A program made the position numbers and the translations under genes. A stretch of DNA of 64,000 nt from Rhodothermales bacterium. Its GTDB lineage: Bacteria > Bacteroidota > Rhodothermia > Rhodothermales > JANQRZ01. A model generated the notes under the pieces. It searched no databases, was not told the origin of the DNA, and saw only the letters and a program-made list of their open reading frames with translations. Position 1 is the stretch's first letter. The number at the start of each line of letters is the position of its first letter. The stretch covers positions 186,001 to 250,000 of the forward strand of contig JANQRZ010000004.1 of NCBI GenBank assembly GCA_028284265.1. The letters are read 5' to 3'. Positions 23,989 to 32,596 of this stretch are shown in pieces.

Positions 23989-26922
23989 CTACTCGCCCTC
24001 TGGCAGCAGCGTCACCTGCACATAGCGTCCGGTGTCGAGGTAATACTGTGCTGCGCCGCGGACGGCGCCGTAACTCAGGTCTTCGATCAGGTCGCTCTGG
24101 TCGAGGGCGGCCATCGGATCCTCGTCATAGCGGTAGGCTGCGCCGAGTGCGCCGAGCCATGCGCCGTTCTCGCGGAAGGCGAGTTCCTGCGCTCGGCGGT
24201 CGCCCTCGCGGACTTTTTGCAGCACGTCGTTGGTCGGCCCCTCGTCTTTGAAGCGAGCGATCTCGTCGAACACGGCGGCGGTCAGTTCGTCCACCCGCTC
24301 CGGGTCGCAGCCGAAGCCGATGGCGATGGAGTAGAGGCCCGTCATCCGGTCTGAGGTCGCGCTGACTCCGACGCCGTAGACGCCGCCCATGTCTTCACGT
24401 AGTTCCTCGCGGAGCCGGATGCGGAGAGCGTCTTCGAGCGCGCTGAGGAGGAACCGCTCCGCCCGCGCTGAAGCTCGCCGCGCCCCGTAGACCGAGTCCG
24501 CCACCGCCACCGTCTGCCCATCGATCTCGATGGTGCCGTCGTAGTCGAGCGTGTCGAGCCGGACGTTGAGGTTGCCGGAGAACACGAGCTGGACCCGCGC
24601 CTTTGGCTCGATCCCGCGCTGGACCGTTTTCTTGACCACGCCACCGGGCGGACGGATGCCGAGGTCACGCGGTGCCTCCTCGCGACCCGTCGCGGGTAGC
24701 GTGGCGAGGTATTGCTGGACGAGGGGTTCCATCGCCTCGGGCATGAAGGCTCCGACAAAGACGAAGGTGAAGTCACCTGCATCGCGGAAGCGGTCGCGGT
24801 AGACATCGAGTGCCTCTTCCAGTTCGATGTCATCGAGCCGTTCGACTGTGAAGGGCTGGCTGCGTAGGTGGTTCTGAGCGAGCGTCACTTGGAGTGTGTC
24901 CGAGAACGCGGCTTCGGGTCGGGCGCTCCGGTTCTGGAGCACGCCACGTATCCGCTCTTTGTAGGCCCCGAACGCCTCAGCGTCCTCACGCGGAGCCGTG
25001 AAATAAAGGTGGATGAGTTGGAAGAGTGTTTCGAGGTCGTCGGGCGAGGCACTGCCCGAGAAGCCTTCTTCGCGGCTCCCGACATACGGCTGCACGCGCG
25101 CCGCCTCGCCCGCCAGCTTCTTGTCGAGGTCGGTCGCGCTGAACGCGCCCACGCCGCCGATGGCGACGGCCGCCGACGCCTGCTCGGCGGAGTGGAAGAG
25201 GTCATCGGCCACGAGCGACGTGCCGCCGGGGCTGAACGCGGTCACGAGCACCTCGTCCGCCTTGAAGTCGGTCGGCTTGAGGACGACGCGGACGCCGTTC
25301 TCAAGCTCCCACTCCGTGATCCCGCTACCGTCTTGGTAGACCGACGCCGAAGCAATCGCCCCCGGCGCGGGAGGTACCGGGACCAGTGCTTCCGCCGACA
25401 GCGTCTCGGTATAGGGTTCGATAATCCGGCTCTTGACTGCCTCGAACACGGCGCGGAGTTCGGCCTCGGTCGGGACCGGCACGCCTTCGGCTTCGGGCGC
25501 GCTCACGAGGACGACGCGGTTTTCCTCGCCCGTCACCTGCTCGGCGAGCGCATCGAGTTCGGCGAGGGAAATCGTGGGCAAGAGCATCTGCGCTAGCTCA
25601 TACTCGCGTGCGAGGCCGGGGGCGGGATCGTCTTCGAGGAAGAGGGTGACGAGTTCGCCTGCGAACCGGCGCGAGTCGGTCGTCTCACGCTCGTTGTAGG
25701 CGACCTCGAACTCGCGGAGCAGGTCGGCCTTTGTGCGCGTCAACTCGGAGGCGAGGAAGCCGTGCTGGCGGACACGGGCAGCTTCTGTCAGGAGCGCATC
25801 CAGCCCAGTCGGCACACCGCCATCGGCGACGACCGCCTGCATGATGTAGAGGTCGGTCGGGCGCACGAACCCACCCTTGCCGGTGAACGCGCCGAGGAAG
25901 GGCGCGTCGGCCTGCTGCGTCCGTTCGTAGAGGCGGGCGTTGAGCATCCGGTTGTAGAGCCGGTCCATCAGGATGCGGCGGTACGCGCCCACATCGCCCG
26001 CGACACTGCGTGGCTCTTTGTAGAGCACAGCCACGCTCGTCTGCGTCAGTTCGGGATCGGTGGCAATGGCGAAGCGGGTCTCGTCGTGTGGCGGCAGGTC
26101 GAAGCTCGGGCGCGGCGTCGGCTCGGGCGGATTGGTCAGCTCGCCGAACGTGTCACGGATCGTCTGCTCAATGGCCACCGGGTCGAAATCGCCGACGGCG
26201 ACAATCGCCATCAGGTCGGGGCGGTACCACGTTTGGTAGAACGTGCGGAGTCGTTCGTAGGGCGCGTTCTCGATCACGTCCGGCGTGCCGATAGGGAGGC
26301 GTTCGGCGTAGCGCGAGCCGCCGAAGAGAATCGGGAACTGCTCGTCGCGGACGCGCGACTGCGCCCCCTGGCCGAGCCGCCATTCTTCGAGCACCACGCC
26401 GCGCTCCTTGTCGATCTCCTCGCCCTCCATCGTGATGGCCGACGCCCACTCTTTCAGCACGTCGAAGCCGGTGTCGAGGAGGCCCGCGCTGTCGGTTGGG
26501 ACTTGGAGGAGATAGACTGTCTCGTCGAACGATGTGTAGGCATTAAGGTCCGGCCCGAAGCGCATCCCGATGCCTTCGAGATAGTCCACCAGTTCCTGCT
26601 TGGCGAAGCGCTCGGTCCCGTTGAAGGCCATGTGCTCGACGAAGTGCGCGAGGCCGCGCTGGTCCTCGTCTTCCAGCACGCTCCCGGCGTTCACTACGAG
26701 CCGAAGCTCCGCCCGGTTTTGCGGCTCGGCGTTGCGACGGACATAGTAGGTCAGCCCATTGGCGAGTGTCCCCGTCCGCACCGCTGGGTCGAGACCGAGT
26801 GGCTGGGCAAGGAGGGTGGGGTCAAGCGCGACTGTCGGTTCCGGCGGGGCTGCCACCCGCTCGGATGACGAGCAGGCTGCAAAGAAGAGAATCGGGGCGA
26901 GGAGCAGAAGGAGCCAACGCAT
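23989..26922 (-). CDS. M16 family zinc metallopeptidase, lipoprotein
   Basis: A 977-residue protein with two M16 (insulinase/pitrilysin) halves. The start MRWLLLLLAPILFFAAC is a lipoprotein signal with Cys17; the frame runs further upstream, but without signal features. The active N-terminal half has the inverted zinc motif HFVEH (93-97), with the downstream glutamate probably in the KERGVVLEEW segment. The second half (from ~residue 520) lacks HxxEH, as usual for the inactive partner domain. The enzyme should face the periplasm and degrade peptides. The region around ATDPELTQTSVAVLYK is typical of Bacteroidota PqqL-like M16 proteins. Confidence 0.92.
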   Translation of the reverse strand: MRWLLLLLAPILFFAACSSSERVAAPPEPTVALDPTLLAQPLGLDPAVRTGTLANGLTYYVRRNAEPQNRAELRLVVNAGSVLEDEDQRGLAHFVEHMAFNGTERFAKQELVDYLEGIGMRFGPDLNAYTSFDETVYLLQVPTDSAGLLDTGFDVLKEWASAITMEGEEIDKERGVVLEEWRLGQGAQSRVRDEQFPILFGGSRYAERLPIGTPDVIENAPYERLRTFYQTWYRPDLMAIVAVGDFDPVAIEQTIRDTFGELTNPPEPTPRPSFDLPPHDETRFAIATDPELTQTSVAVLYKEPRSVAGDVGAYRRILMDRLYNRMLNARLYERTQQADAPFLGAFTGKGGFVRPTDLYIMQAVVADGGVPTGLDALLTEAARVRQHGFLASELTRTKADLLREFEVAYNERETTDSRRFAGELVTLFLEDDPAPGLAREYELAQMLLPTISLAELDALAEQVTGEENRVVLVSAPEAEGVPVPTEAELRAVFEAVKSRIIEPYTETLSAEALVPVPPAPGAIASASVYQDGSGITEWELENGVRVVLKPTDFKADEVLVTAFSPGGTSLVADDLFHSAEQASAAVAIGGVGAFSATDLDKKLAGEAARVQPYVGSREEGFSGSASPDDLETLFQLIHLYFTAPREDAEAFGAYKERIRGVLQNRSARPEAAFSDTLQVTLAQNHLRSQPFTVERLDDIELEEALDVYRDRFRDAGDFTFVFVGAFMPEAMEPLVQQYLATLPATGREEAPRDLGIRPPGGVVKKTVQRGIEPKARVQLVFSGNLNVRLDTLDYDGTIEIDGQTVAVADSVYGARRASARAERFLLSALEDALRIRLREELREDMGGVYGVGVSATSDRMTGLYSIAIGFGCDPERVDELTAAVFDEIARFKDEGPTNDVLQKVREGDRRAQELAFRENGAWLGALGAAYRYDEDPMAALDQSDLIEDLSYGAVRGAAQYYLDTGRYVQVTLLPEGE

Positions 26923-26987
26923 CGGAAACCTCGGTGGTGGACGGGGGCGATGGGAAGCTACGACAGCCGTTGTCGGTCGCCACGAGG

Positions 26988-27016
26988 GTTGCTCATGCGC
27001 TATCGGCGTAAGTTTG
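26988..27016 (+). promoter_or_regulatory. Bacteroidota-type promoter for purU
   Basis: TAAGTTTG at 27009-27016 matches TAnnTTTG exactly and lies 36 nt before the purU ATG. GTTG at 26988-26991 could be the -33 element, with a 17-nt spacer. Confidence 0.45.
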
Positions 27017-27052
27017 GGTCTGTCTACGCCACCAACGATGTGTCGCTCGCCT

Positions 27053-27916
27053 ATGGAGCCTGTATCACTCGCCCGTCTTCTTATCACCTGTCCCGACCAG
27101 CCCGGCATCGTGGCGGCGGTCAGTGGTTTTCTTCGCAACCACGGGGCCAACATCACCGCGCTGGATCAGCACTCGACCGACCCCGAGGACGGCACGTTCT
27201 TCCTCCGCGCCGAGTTCACCACGCCGCACCTCGACCTCCCGCCCGATGCTCTGGGTTCGGCCTTCGCCCGTGTCGTCGCCGAGCCGTTTGCGATGACATG
27301 GCGGATCGACCCGGCGGGGCCGAAGCGGGTCGCGCTGATGGTGTCGAAGGCAGACCACGCGCTGCTGGAACTCCTCTGGCTCTGGCGGCGCGGTGAACTC
27401 GACGCCGATGTGGCGCTCGTCGTGAGCAACCATGATGCGCTCCGGGATGAGGTGGAGCGGTTCGGCGTTCCCTATCACCACATCCCTGTCACGAAAGAGA
27501 CGAAGCCGGAGGCCGAGGCGCAGGCCCTCGCGCTGTTCGAGGAGGCGGGGGTGGAATTGGTCGTACTTGCACGGTACATGCAGATCCTCTCGAAGGACTT
27601 TGTGGACCGCTACCCGAACCGGATCATCAACATCCACCACTCCTTCCTGCCCGCCTTCGCCGGGGCCGATCCGTACCGGCAGGCGTTCGAGCGAGGTGTC
27701 AAGGTGATCGGCGCGACGGCGCACTACGTCACCGCCGACTTGGACGAGGGGCCGATCATTGAGCAGGAGGTAGCGCGCGTCTCGCACCGCCAGCAGGTGG
27801 CCGACCTGAAGCGGGTCGGGCAGTCTATCGAGCGCGACGTGCTGGCGCGGGCTGTCCGCTGGCACCTCGAAGGGCGCGTGCTGGTCCATGAGAACAAAAC
27901 CGTCGTCTTTGCCTAG
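27053..27916 (+). CDS. purU: formyltetrahydrofolate deformylase
   Basis: A 287-residue protein starting at MEPVSLARLLITCPDQPG. An N-terminal ACT domain (~7-85) is followed by a formyltransferase-fold catalytic domain (~92-287). Catalytic signatures are NIHHSFLPAFAGADPYRQA and GATAHYVTADLDEGPII, with the His and Asp used by this family. It releases formate from 10-formyl-THF, balancing one-carbon pools and feeding PurT-type purine synthesis. Metabolically it fits with metK and ahcY further right, but they are separate transcripts. Confidence 0.96.
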   Translation: MEPVSLARLLITCPDQPGIVAAVSGFLRNHGANITALDQHSTDPEDGTFFLRAEFTTPHLDLPPDALGSAFARVVAEPFAMTWRIDPAGPKRVALMVSKADHALLELLWLWRRGELDADVALVVSNHDALRDEVERFGVPYHHIPVTKETKPEAEAQALALFEEAGVELVVLARYMQILSKDFVDRYPNRIINIHHSFLPAFAGADPYRQAFERGVKVIGATAHYVTADLDEGPIIEQEVARVSHRQQVADLKRVGQSIERDVLARAVRWHLEGRVLVHENKTVVFA

Positions 27917-27974
27917 GCGACTCGGCGGAATCCATGTTCCAAGGCCGACGGTCTTTCCCCAACCAATCACTGTT

Positions 27975-28316
27975 ATGCGCTCCATCTTGTTTTTTCTCTT
28001 CGCAGCCTTCGCCTTCGTTGCTTGCGATACTTCCAATGACGACTCGAACGCCGCCCGAGCCAACAGCACCGTGACGGTGGCCTACGTCGGGGCGCTCGAA
28101 GACGGGACGGTGTTTGACGAGAGCGACGAGGCGACCTTCCCGCTCAATCGGACCATCCCCGGCTTCCAGAATGGCGTGGTGGGGATGGAGGTCGGTGAGA
28201 CCAAGACGTTCAGCGTTCCGCCGGAGCAGGGGTACGGCTCGAACCCGCCGCCCGGCAGCGGCATCCCGCCGAACGCCACCCTCATCTTCGAGGTCACGCT
28301 ACTCGACGTGCAGTGA
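27975..28316 (+). CDS. FKBP-type peptidyl-prolyl isomerase lipoprotein
   Basis: A 113-residue protein. The start MRSILFFLFAAFAFVACDTS gives a lipoprotein signal with Cys17. A short linker leads to a compact FKBP domain (~32-113): VTVAYVGALEDGTVFDES, FPLNRTIPGFQNGVVGMEVGE, and PPEQGYGSNPP...IPPNATLIFEVTLLDV. The usual FPLG reads FPLN. It probably assists folding of exported proteins. It lies 58 nt after purU and 3 nt before a VOC gene. Confidence 0.9.
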   Translation: MRSILFFLFAAFAFVACDTSNDDSNAARANSTVTVAYVGALEDGTVFDESDEATFPLNRTIPGFQNGVVGMEVGETKTFSVPPEQGYGSNPPPGSGIPPNATLIFEVTLLDVQ

Positions 28317-28319
28317 GCG

Positions 28320-28823
28320 ATGTCGCCTGATTCCAAGAAGTCCACGCTGGACCCCCGCGTGCGCATCGGCCACGTTCACCTCAAAGTGGCCGATCTGGAC
28401 CGCGCTCTCGCATTCTACTGCGACGTGCTGGGCTTTGAACTCATGCAGCGGCTGGGCACGCAGGCGGCGTTTATCAGCGCGGGTGGGTACCACCACCACA
28501 TCGGGCTGAATACGTGGGAGAGCGCGGGCGGATCGCCTCCGCCGCCCGGTACGACGGGCCTCTACCATCTGGCGGTTCTCTATCCCGACCGCCGCACGCT
28601 CGCCGATGCCCTGGTCCGACTCGTCCGTGCCGGTATCTCACTCGATGGAGCCGCCGACCACGGCGTGAGCGAGGCGCTCTACCTCTGCGACCCCGACGGC
28701 AACGGCGTCGAACTCTACCGAGACCGGGCCGAGGCCGAATGGCCGCGCTCGCCCGACGGTGCGCTCGCCATGGTCACTCGCCCGCTCGACCTTGACGCGC
28801 TGCTGGCTGAGGCGGATCGGTAA
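28320..28823 (+). CDS. VOC family dioxygenase-like protein (CatE type)
   Basis: A 167-residue single-module protein. Metal-ligand positions are present: His in IGHVHLKVADL, His in TGLYHLAVLYP and Glu in DPDGNGVELYRDR. The phrase GYHHHIGLNTWES is typical of the CatE/catechol-2,3-dioxygenase-like group, which is widespread and mostly of unknown substrate. This one keeps the full His-His-Glu set, unlike the VOC gene at 5390, so metal-dependent activity is plausible. It is probably co-transcribed with the FKBP gene. Confidence 0.85.
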   Translation: MSPDSKKSTLDPRVRIGHVHLKVADLDRALAFYCDVLGFELMQRLGTQAAFISAGGYHHHIGLNTWESAGGSPPPPGTTGLYHLAVLYPDRRTLADALVRLVRAGISLDGAADHGVSEALYLCDPDGNGVELYRDRAEAEWPRSPDGALAMVTRPLDLDALLAEADR

Positions 28824-28827
28824 ACGA

Positions 28828-28901
28828 AGGGTCGCCCTGCATGGTGCGACACGGCCCTCTGGCTTCTGCTTGCTGTCCTCTGGACTCAACTGCCGAGTAC
28901 G
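28828..28901. repeat. intergenic hairpin element, copy A
   Basis: A stretch of about 74 nt that is clearly similar (about 80% by eye) to 32521-32596. It begins with the stem AGGGTCG / CGGCCCT (one G-U pair) and continues with CTTCTGCTTGCTGTCC and CTGCCGAGTA shared with copy B. It sits 5 nt after the VOC stop and could end that transcript. Confidence 0.6.
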
Positions 28902-29048
28902 GCACAGGCTGATTTGCCAGCGTGTCGATGCCGCGTCTCTCGTCCGTTAGTCGTTGGATGGTCCACAAGTAAGCGTTGTGTCGTACGGAAAGACAGCACC
29001 CTGTTTCGGGTGGTCTCACATTCCGACTCACGCTAACCGCTTCGACTC

Positions 29049-29267
29049 ATGGACCACAATCTCACCCCCTCGGTTCTTGTTGCCGCCAACGGCTCGGTAG
29101 CTCCAGACACAGACGACACGGAAACGCCGACCGCGTGGCGGGCGCGTATGCGCCGCCTTCTCATAATCGACTTCGACGGCTTGGACAGCCTCGATCTCGG
29201 GACGCCCAAGGAGTTCGATATCTACATCTGCGGTCTGTTCGAGCGGGAGCGTCCTCCCAAAGCCTAG
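29049..29267 (+). CDS. small hypothetical protein
   Basis: A 72-residue ORF with ATG start and coding-like GC-rich third positions. The N-terminal half is Thr/Asp/Ala-rich and probably disordered. The C-terminal half (RMRRLLIIDFDGLDSLDLGTP) could form a beta strand and helix. No signal peptide. It lies 110 nt upstream of the ECF sigma gene. If it is not a gene, the 553 nt between 28824 and 29376 hold only the hairpin element and the sigma-factor promoter. Confidence 0.4.
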   Translation: MDHNLTPSVLVAANGSVAPDTDDTETPTAWRARMRRLLIIDFDGLDSLDLGTPKEFDIYICGLFERERPPKA

Positions 29268-29320
29268 CCGCAGGCCTGCCCCGTGCCCCCGCAAGAACGT
29301 GGCGGAGGGTAGGTTTCGCT

Positions 29321-29351
29321 TTTGCACCACATACTTCGACGTGTACATTAC
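29321..29351 (+). promoter_or_regulatory. promoter of the ECF sigma gene
   Basis: TTTG at 29321-29324, a 19-nt spacer, then TACATTAC (an imperfect TAnnTTTG), 25 nt before the sigma ATG. Spacing is ideal for the Bacteroidota housekeeping sigma; autoregulation by the encoded ECF factor cannot be judged. Confidence 0.4.
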
Positions 29352-29376
29352 GGGCGTTCACCTACCCAGACCCGCA

Positions 29377-29940
29377 ATGCACGACGTAGACGTTACAGGG
29401 CTTCTGGAAGCCTCACGCGAAGGCAACACTGAGGCTACGGATCGCTTGCTGGCGGCGGTGTATGACGAACTTCGGATGATTGCTGCGGCGCATCGTGCCC
29501 GCAACAAGGTGGGCGAGACGCTCACGGTGACGTCACTGGTCCACGAGGCATACCTCAAGCTGGTGGACGATCAACGGTTGTCCTTCAATGGGCGGGCCCA
29601 TTTTTTCGGCGCGGCCGCCCGCGCCATGCGTCAGGTGGTTGTGGATGCTGTCCGGGCGCGGGGGCGGGAGAAGCGGGGGAGCGGAGCGCGCCCGCTTCGG
29701 CTTGATGAGGCCCCTCCGGTCACGGATGCGTCGCGTTCGGAGGACGTGCTCGCGCTCGAACGTGCGCTCGAACGGTTCGAGGCGGTTGATCCGCGCGCAG
29801 CCCGTGTCGTTGAGTGCCGCTACTTCGCCGGGCTGTCGATCAAAGAGACCGCCGAGGCGCTCGATCTCTCGCCGATGACCATCAAGCGTGATTGGGCAGT
29901 GGCGCGGGCTTGGCTTCACCGTGCTTTGGATGCGCCTTGA
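29377..29940 (+). CDS. ECF-type RNA polymerase sigma factor (Sigma70_ECF/TIGR02999 type)
   Basis: A 187-residue protein. The start MHDVDVTGLLEASREGN is preferred because upstream codons encode the promoter region. Region 2 (~10-85) contains TSLVHEAYLKLVDDQRLSFNGRAHFFGAAARAMRQVVVDAVRAR, in outline the signature of this ECF subgroup. Region 4 (~125-182) holds AARVVECRYFAGLSIKETAEALDLSPMTIKRDW, a helix-turn-helix. Members characteristically lie beside Ser/Thr kinases with TPR tails, as here, rather than beside anti-sigma factors. The kinase probably controls its activity. Confidence 0.93.
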   Translation: MHDVDVTGLLEASREGNTEATDRLLAAVYDELRMIAAAHRARNKVGETLTVTSLVHEAYLKLVDDQRLSFNGRAHFFGAAARAMRQVVVDAVRARGREKRGSGARPLRLDEAPPVTDASRSEDVLALERALERFEAVDPRAARVVECRYFAGLSIKETAEALDLSPMTIKRDWAVARAWLHRALDAP

Positions 29941-30008
29941 GGCTGGGCAGATTGCTGATGGTCCGACCTAGGGCCGCACGGCGTATGGAGTAACAAACCC
30001 CTCGCCCG

Positions 30009-32495
30009 ATGGATATGGATATATCCCACTGGACCCTTGTCAAGGAGAAGTTCTTCGAAGCCTCTGACCTGCCCGAGGCCGAGCGATACGAGGTGCTGAA
30101 TGATCTGGATTACGCCACCCGTGCCGAGGTTGAGGCGCTGCTTGACGTGGCTGATACGGGCAGCGGTGTGCTCGATGTACCGCTCGATACAGGCCTGTTC
30201 GGACTCGGCGTAGAAGCACTCCGCGAAGCACCAGTCGGCGAGACGGTGGCGGACGCGGAGGACGCGCTCGCAGGTGTGCTTGTGGGGCCGTATCGGATCG
30301 AAAAACGTATCGGGCGTGGTGGCATGGGAGACGTCTACCGTGCGAGGCGCGCCGATGGCCTCTTCGAGCGGGCTGTCGCACTGAAGGTGGTGCGCGCCGA
30401 TTCCGACGCCGTGCTGGACCGCTTCTACGCCGAAAGGCGCATCTTGGGCACGCTGGAACACCCCGGTATTGCCCGGCTCATCGGAGCCGGGGCAGAGGAC
30501 GACGGGCCGACCGCCGGACGCCCTTGGCTGGCGCTCGAACTCGTCGACGGTGTGCCGCTCACCGAGGCCGCTGAGGACCTTGATCCCGAAGGCCGCATCC
30601 GCTTGGTGATCGAAGTGGCCGAGGCCGTTCACCACGCGCATCGGCGACTTGTCATCCACCGAGACTTAAAGCCGTCGAACGTCCTTGTAACCACTGGCGA
30701 GGATGGCGTGCGCGCCGCGAAACTTCTCGACTTTGGCATCGCCAAGATCGTGGACCCCGAGGCAGACCCGGACCTGACCGGGCTGCACGCTCGCCGCCCG
30801 ATGACTCGAGGCTATGCCGCTCCCGAACAGATCCGGGGCGAAACCATCACGACGGCGACGGACATCTACGGTCTCGGTCTGCTGCTCTTTGAAGTGCTCG
30901 CCGCGGCTCGTCCGTTTCCTACCGATCAGGGCGTCCGCGTTCTCGAAGAGGCGATCCTTGACCGTGACCTCCCGCTGCCGAGCACCGTGACTCAACCCCA
31001 AGCAGGCGGATTGGAGCCGGAGCGGATTCGCGGCGATCTCGACGCGATCTGCCTGAAGGCGCTAGCGAAGGAGCCGGAGGCCCGGTATGACTCGGCGGAG
31101 GCGTTTGCAACCGATCTCCGGCGGCACCTTGATGGGGTACCGGTCGACGCTCGGGTGCCGTCAATGGGGTATCGCACGCGGCGGTTCGTCAAGCGGCACC
31201 GGGCTGGGGTAGCTGCCGCTTTGCTGGTGGCTGTTGCGCTGATGGCGGGACTGGGGACTGCCTTATGGCAGGCGGGTGAAGCGCGGGCGGCACGGGATGA
31301 AGCCTTGGCGGCGCTCGGCGAGTCAGAGACCTCGCTGGCGCGGGCCGAGGCGGTCACGGATTTCCTGCAAGGCCTCTTCGAGACAAATAACTACATGGGG
31401 CCGGTCGGGGACACGCTCAACTCCATCGAACTACTGGCTCTCGGCGTCGAGCGAGCGCAAGAGCTGACGGACGAGCCTGAGGTGCAAGCGCAGGTGCTCC
31501 AGACGATTGGACTGACGTACTTCGCCATCGATGAGATCGAACAGGCCGACTCGCTCCTGCGCCAGGCCCTCGCCATTCGCACAGCCACGCTCGGACCGCG
31601 CCATCCCGACGTAGCCGAAACCATGGGTAGGCTGGGGTGGCGTCTCTCCTTAGCCGGGGCGTTTCGAGAAGCCGAGCCTTTGTTGCGCGAGGCCGTAGAG
31701 ATTGAGCGGGCGTCCTTACCGGACAATCATCCCCGCATTGCCAGATCCCTGAGCAATCTCGGCGGCATCTTGCGAGTCATGGCGCAGTACGATGAGGCAA
31801 GGGACATCCTCCAAGAGGCCCTGACGACCGCACAAAAGCTTCCAGACGGCGACGAGCGGCGCGAAATCGTATTCGGTGTGTCCTCTGAACTCGGCATGGT
31901 GCATCGGTTGCTGGGCGAGATGGAGGCGTCTGAAACCGTGCTCCGCGAGGCGCTCGCCGCAGCGCGCACGCTCTACGGTAACCATCATGTCCAGACGTCC
32001 ACTGCGCTATCTAACCTCACCGGGGTCCTTCTACGGATGGATCAGCTGGAGGGGGCCGAACGGATGGCTCAGTTGGAGGAAGCCGAGGCACTCGCGCGCG
32101 AGGCGCTCAGCATCAGCCGCGAGCGCCTCGGGGACAACCACCACCACGTCGCCATCGACCTCGGCGTGCTAGCTCACGTCCTCTGGAAGCGGGGCGACAT
32201 GGAACAGGCGGAGGCTATGTACCTCGACTCTGCCGAGCGGCACCGCGAGACACTTGGCGCAGACGCCCCGCACCTCGGACCCCTGCTCTACCACCTCAGC
32301 CAACTGTACCAAGAACAGGGAGCCTACACCGAGGCCGAGACCGCCCTTCGCGGGTCTCTCACCGTCACCTGCGCAGCGTACGGCATCGACCATGTCCACA
32401 CCGGGCGCGTGCAGCAGGCCCTCGCCGACCTGTATGCTGCATGGGGCCAGCCCGCCGGATCAACCGAGTGCCCGGCGGCTCCGCCTGATGTGTAG
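30009..32495 (+). CDS. transmembrane Ser/Thr protein kinase with TPR domain
   Basis: An 828-residue protein. Kinase domain ~95-375: glycine loop GRGGMGDVY (102-110), Lys126 in VALKVV, HRDLKPSN (catalytic Asp219) and DFG (241-243), the PknB-type set. One transmembrane helix (~400-420) is followed by a C-terminal part (~430-810) of tetratricopeptide repeats, recognisable in ALAIRTATLGPRHPDVAETMGRLG and SISRERLGDNHHHVAIDLGVLAHVL. The N-terminal ~90 residues resemble the short helical region found in ECF-paired kinases. It lies 68 nt after the sigma gene. The TPR part is probably outside the membrane and senses or binds a protein partner. Confidence 0.93.
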   Translation: MDMDISHWTLVKEKFFEASDLPEAERYEVLNDLDYATRAEVEALLDVADTGSGVLDVPLDTGLFGLGVEALREAPVGETVADAEDALAGVLVGPYRIEKRIGRGGMGDVYRARRADGLFERAVALKVVRADSDAVLDRFYAERRILGTLEHPGIARLIGAGAEDDGPTAGRPWLALELVDGVPLTEAAEDLDPEGRIRLVIEVAEAVHHAHRRLVIHRDLKPSNVLVTTGEDGVRAAKLLDFGIAKIVDPEADPDLTGLHARRPMTRGYAAPEQIRGETITTATDIYGLGLLLFEVLAAARPFPTDQGVRVLEEAILDRDLPLPSTVTQPQAGGLEPERIRGDLDAICLKALAKEPEARYDSAEAFATDLRRHLDGVPVDARVPSMGYRTRRFVKRHRAGVAAALLVAVALMAGLGTALWQAGEARAARDEALAALGESETSLARAEAVTDFLQGLFETNNYMGPVGDTLNSIELLALGVERAQELTDEPEVQAQVLQTIGLTYFAIDEIEQADSLLRQALAIRTATLGPRHPDVAETMGRLGWRLSLAGAFREAEPLLREAVEIERASLPDNHPRIARSLSNLGGILRVMAQYDEARDILQEALTTAQKLPDGDERREIVFGVSSELGMVHRLLGEMEASETVLREALAAARTLYGNHHVQTSTALSNLTGVLLRMDQLEGAERMAQLEEAEALAREALSISRERLGDNHHHVAIDLGVLAHVLWKRGDMEQAEAMYLDSAERHRETLGADAPHLGPLLYHLSQLYQEQGAYTEAETALRGSLTVTCAAYGIDHVHTGRVQQALADLYAAWGQPAGSTECPAAPPDV

Positions 32496-32520
32496 CGCAT
32501 CTCGTAGACCGAATAGCAAA

Positions 32521-32596
32521 AGGGCCGCCCCGCGTGCTGCGAGACGGCCCTGTGTCTTCTGCTTGCTGTCCGCTGGATCAGGTGCCTGCCGAGTAG
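32521..32596. repeat. intergenic hairpin element, copy B
   Basis: The stem AGGGCCG / CGGCCCT (perfect 7 bp, 17-nt loop) followed by CTTCTGCTTGCTGTCC. It lies between the convergent kinase and ahcY genes and runs into the last codons of ahcY. It is similar to 28828-28901; the stem is kept with a G-U pair there. Probably a terminator for both strands. Confidence 0.6.

Noticed and set aside
28824-29376. Regulatory RNA in the 553-nt gap before the ECF sigma gene
   Set aside because: Apart from the hairpin element, the small ORF and the promoter, no stable multi-stem structure or conserved RNA motif was recognised.
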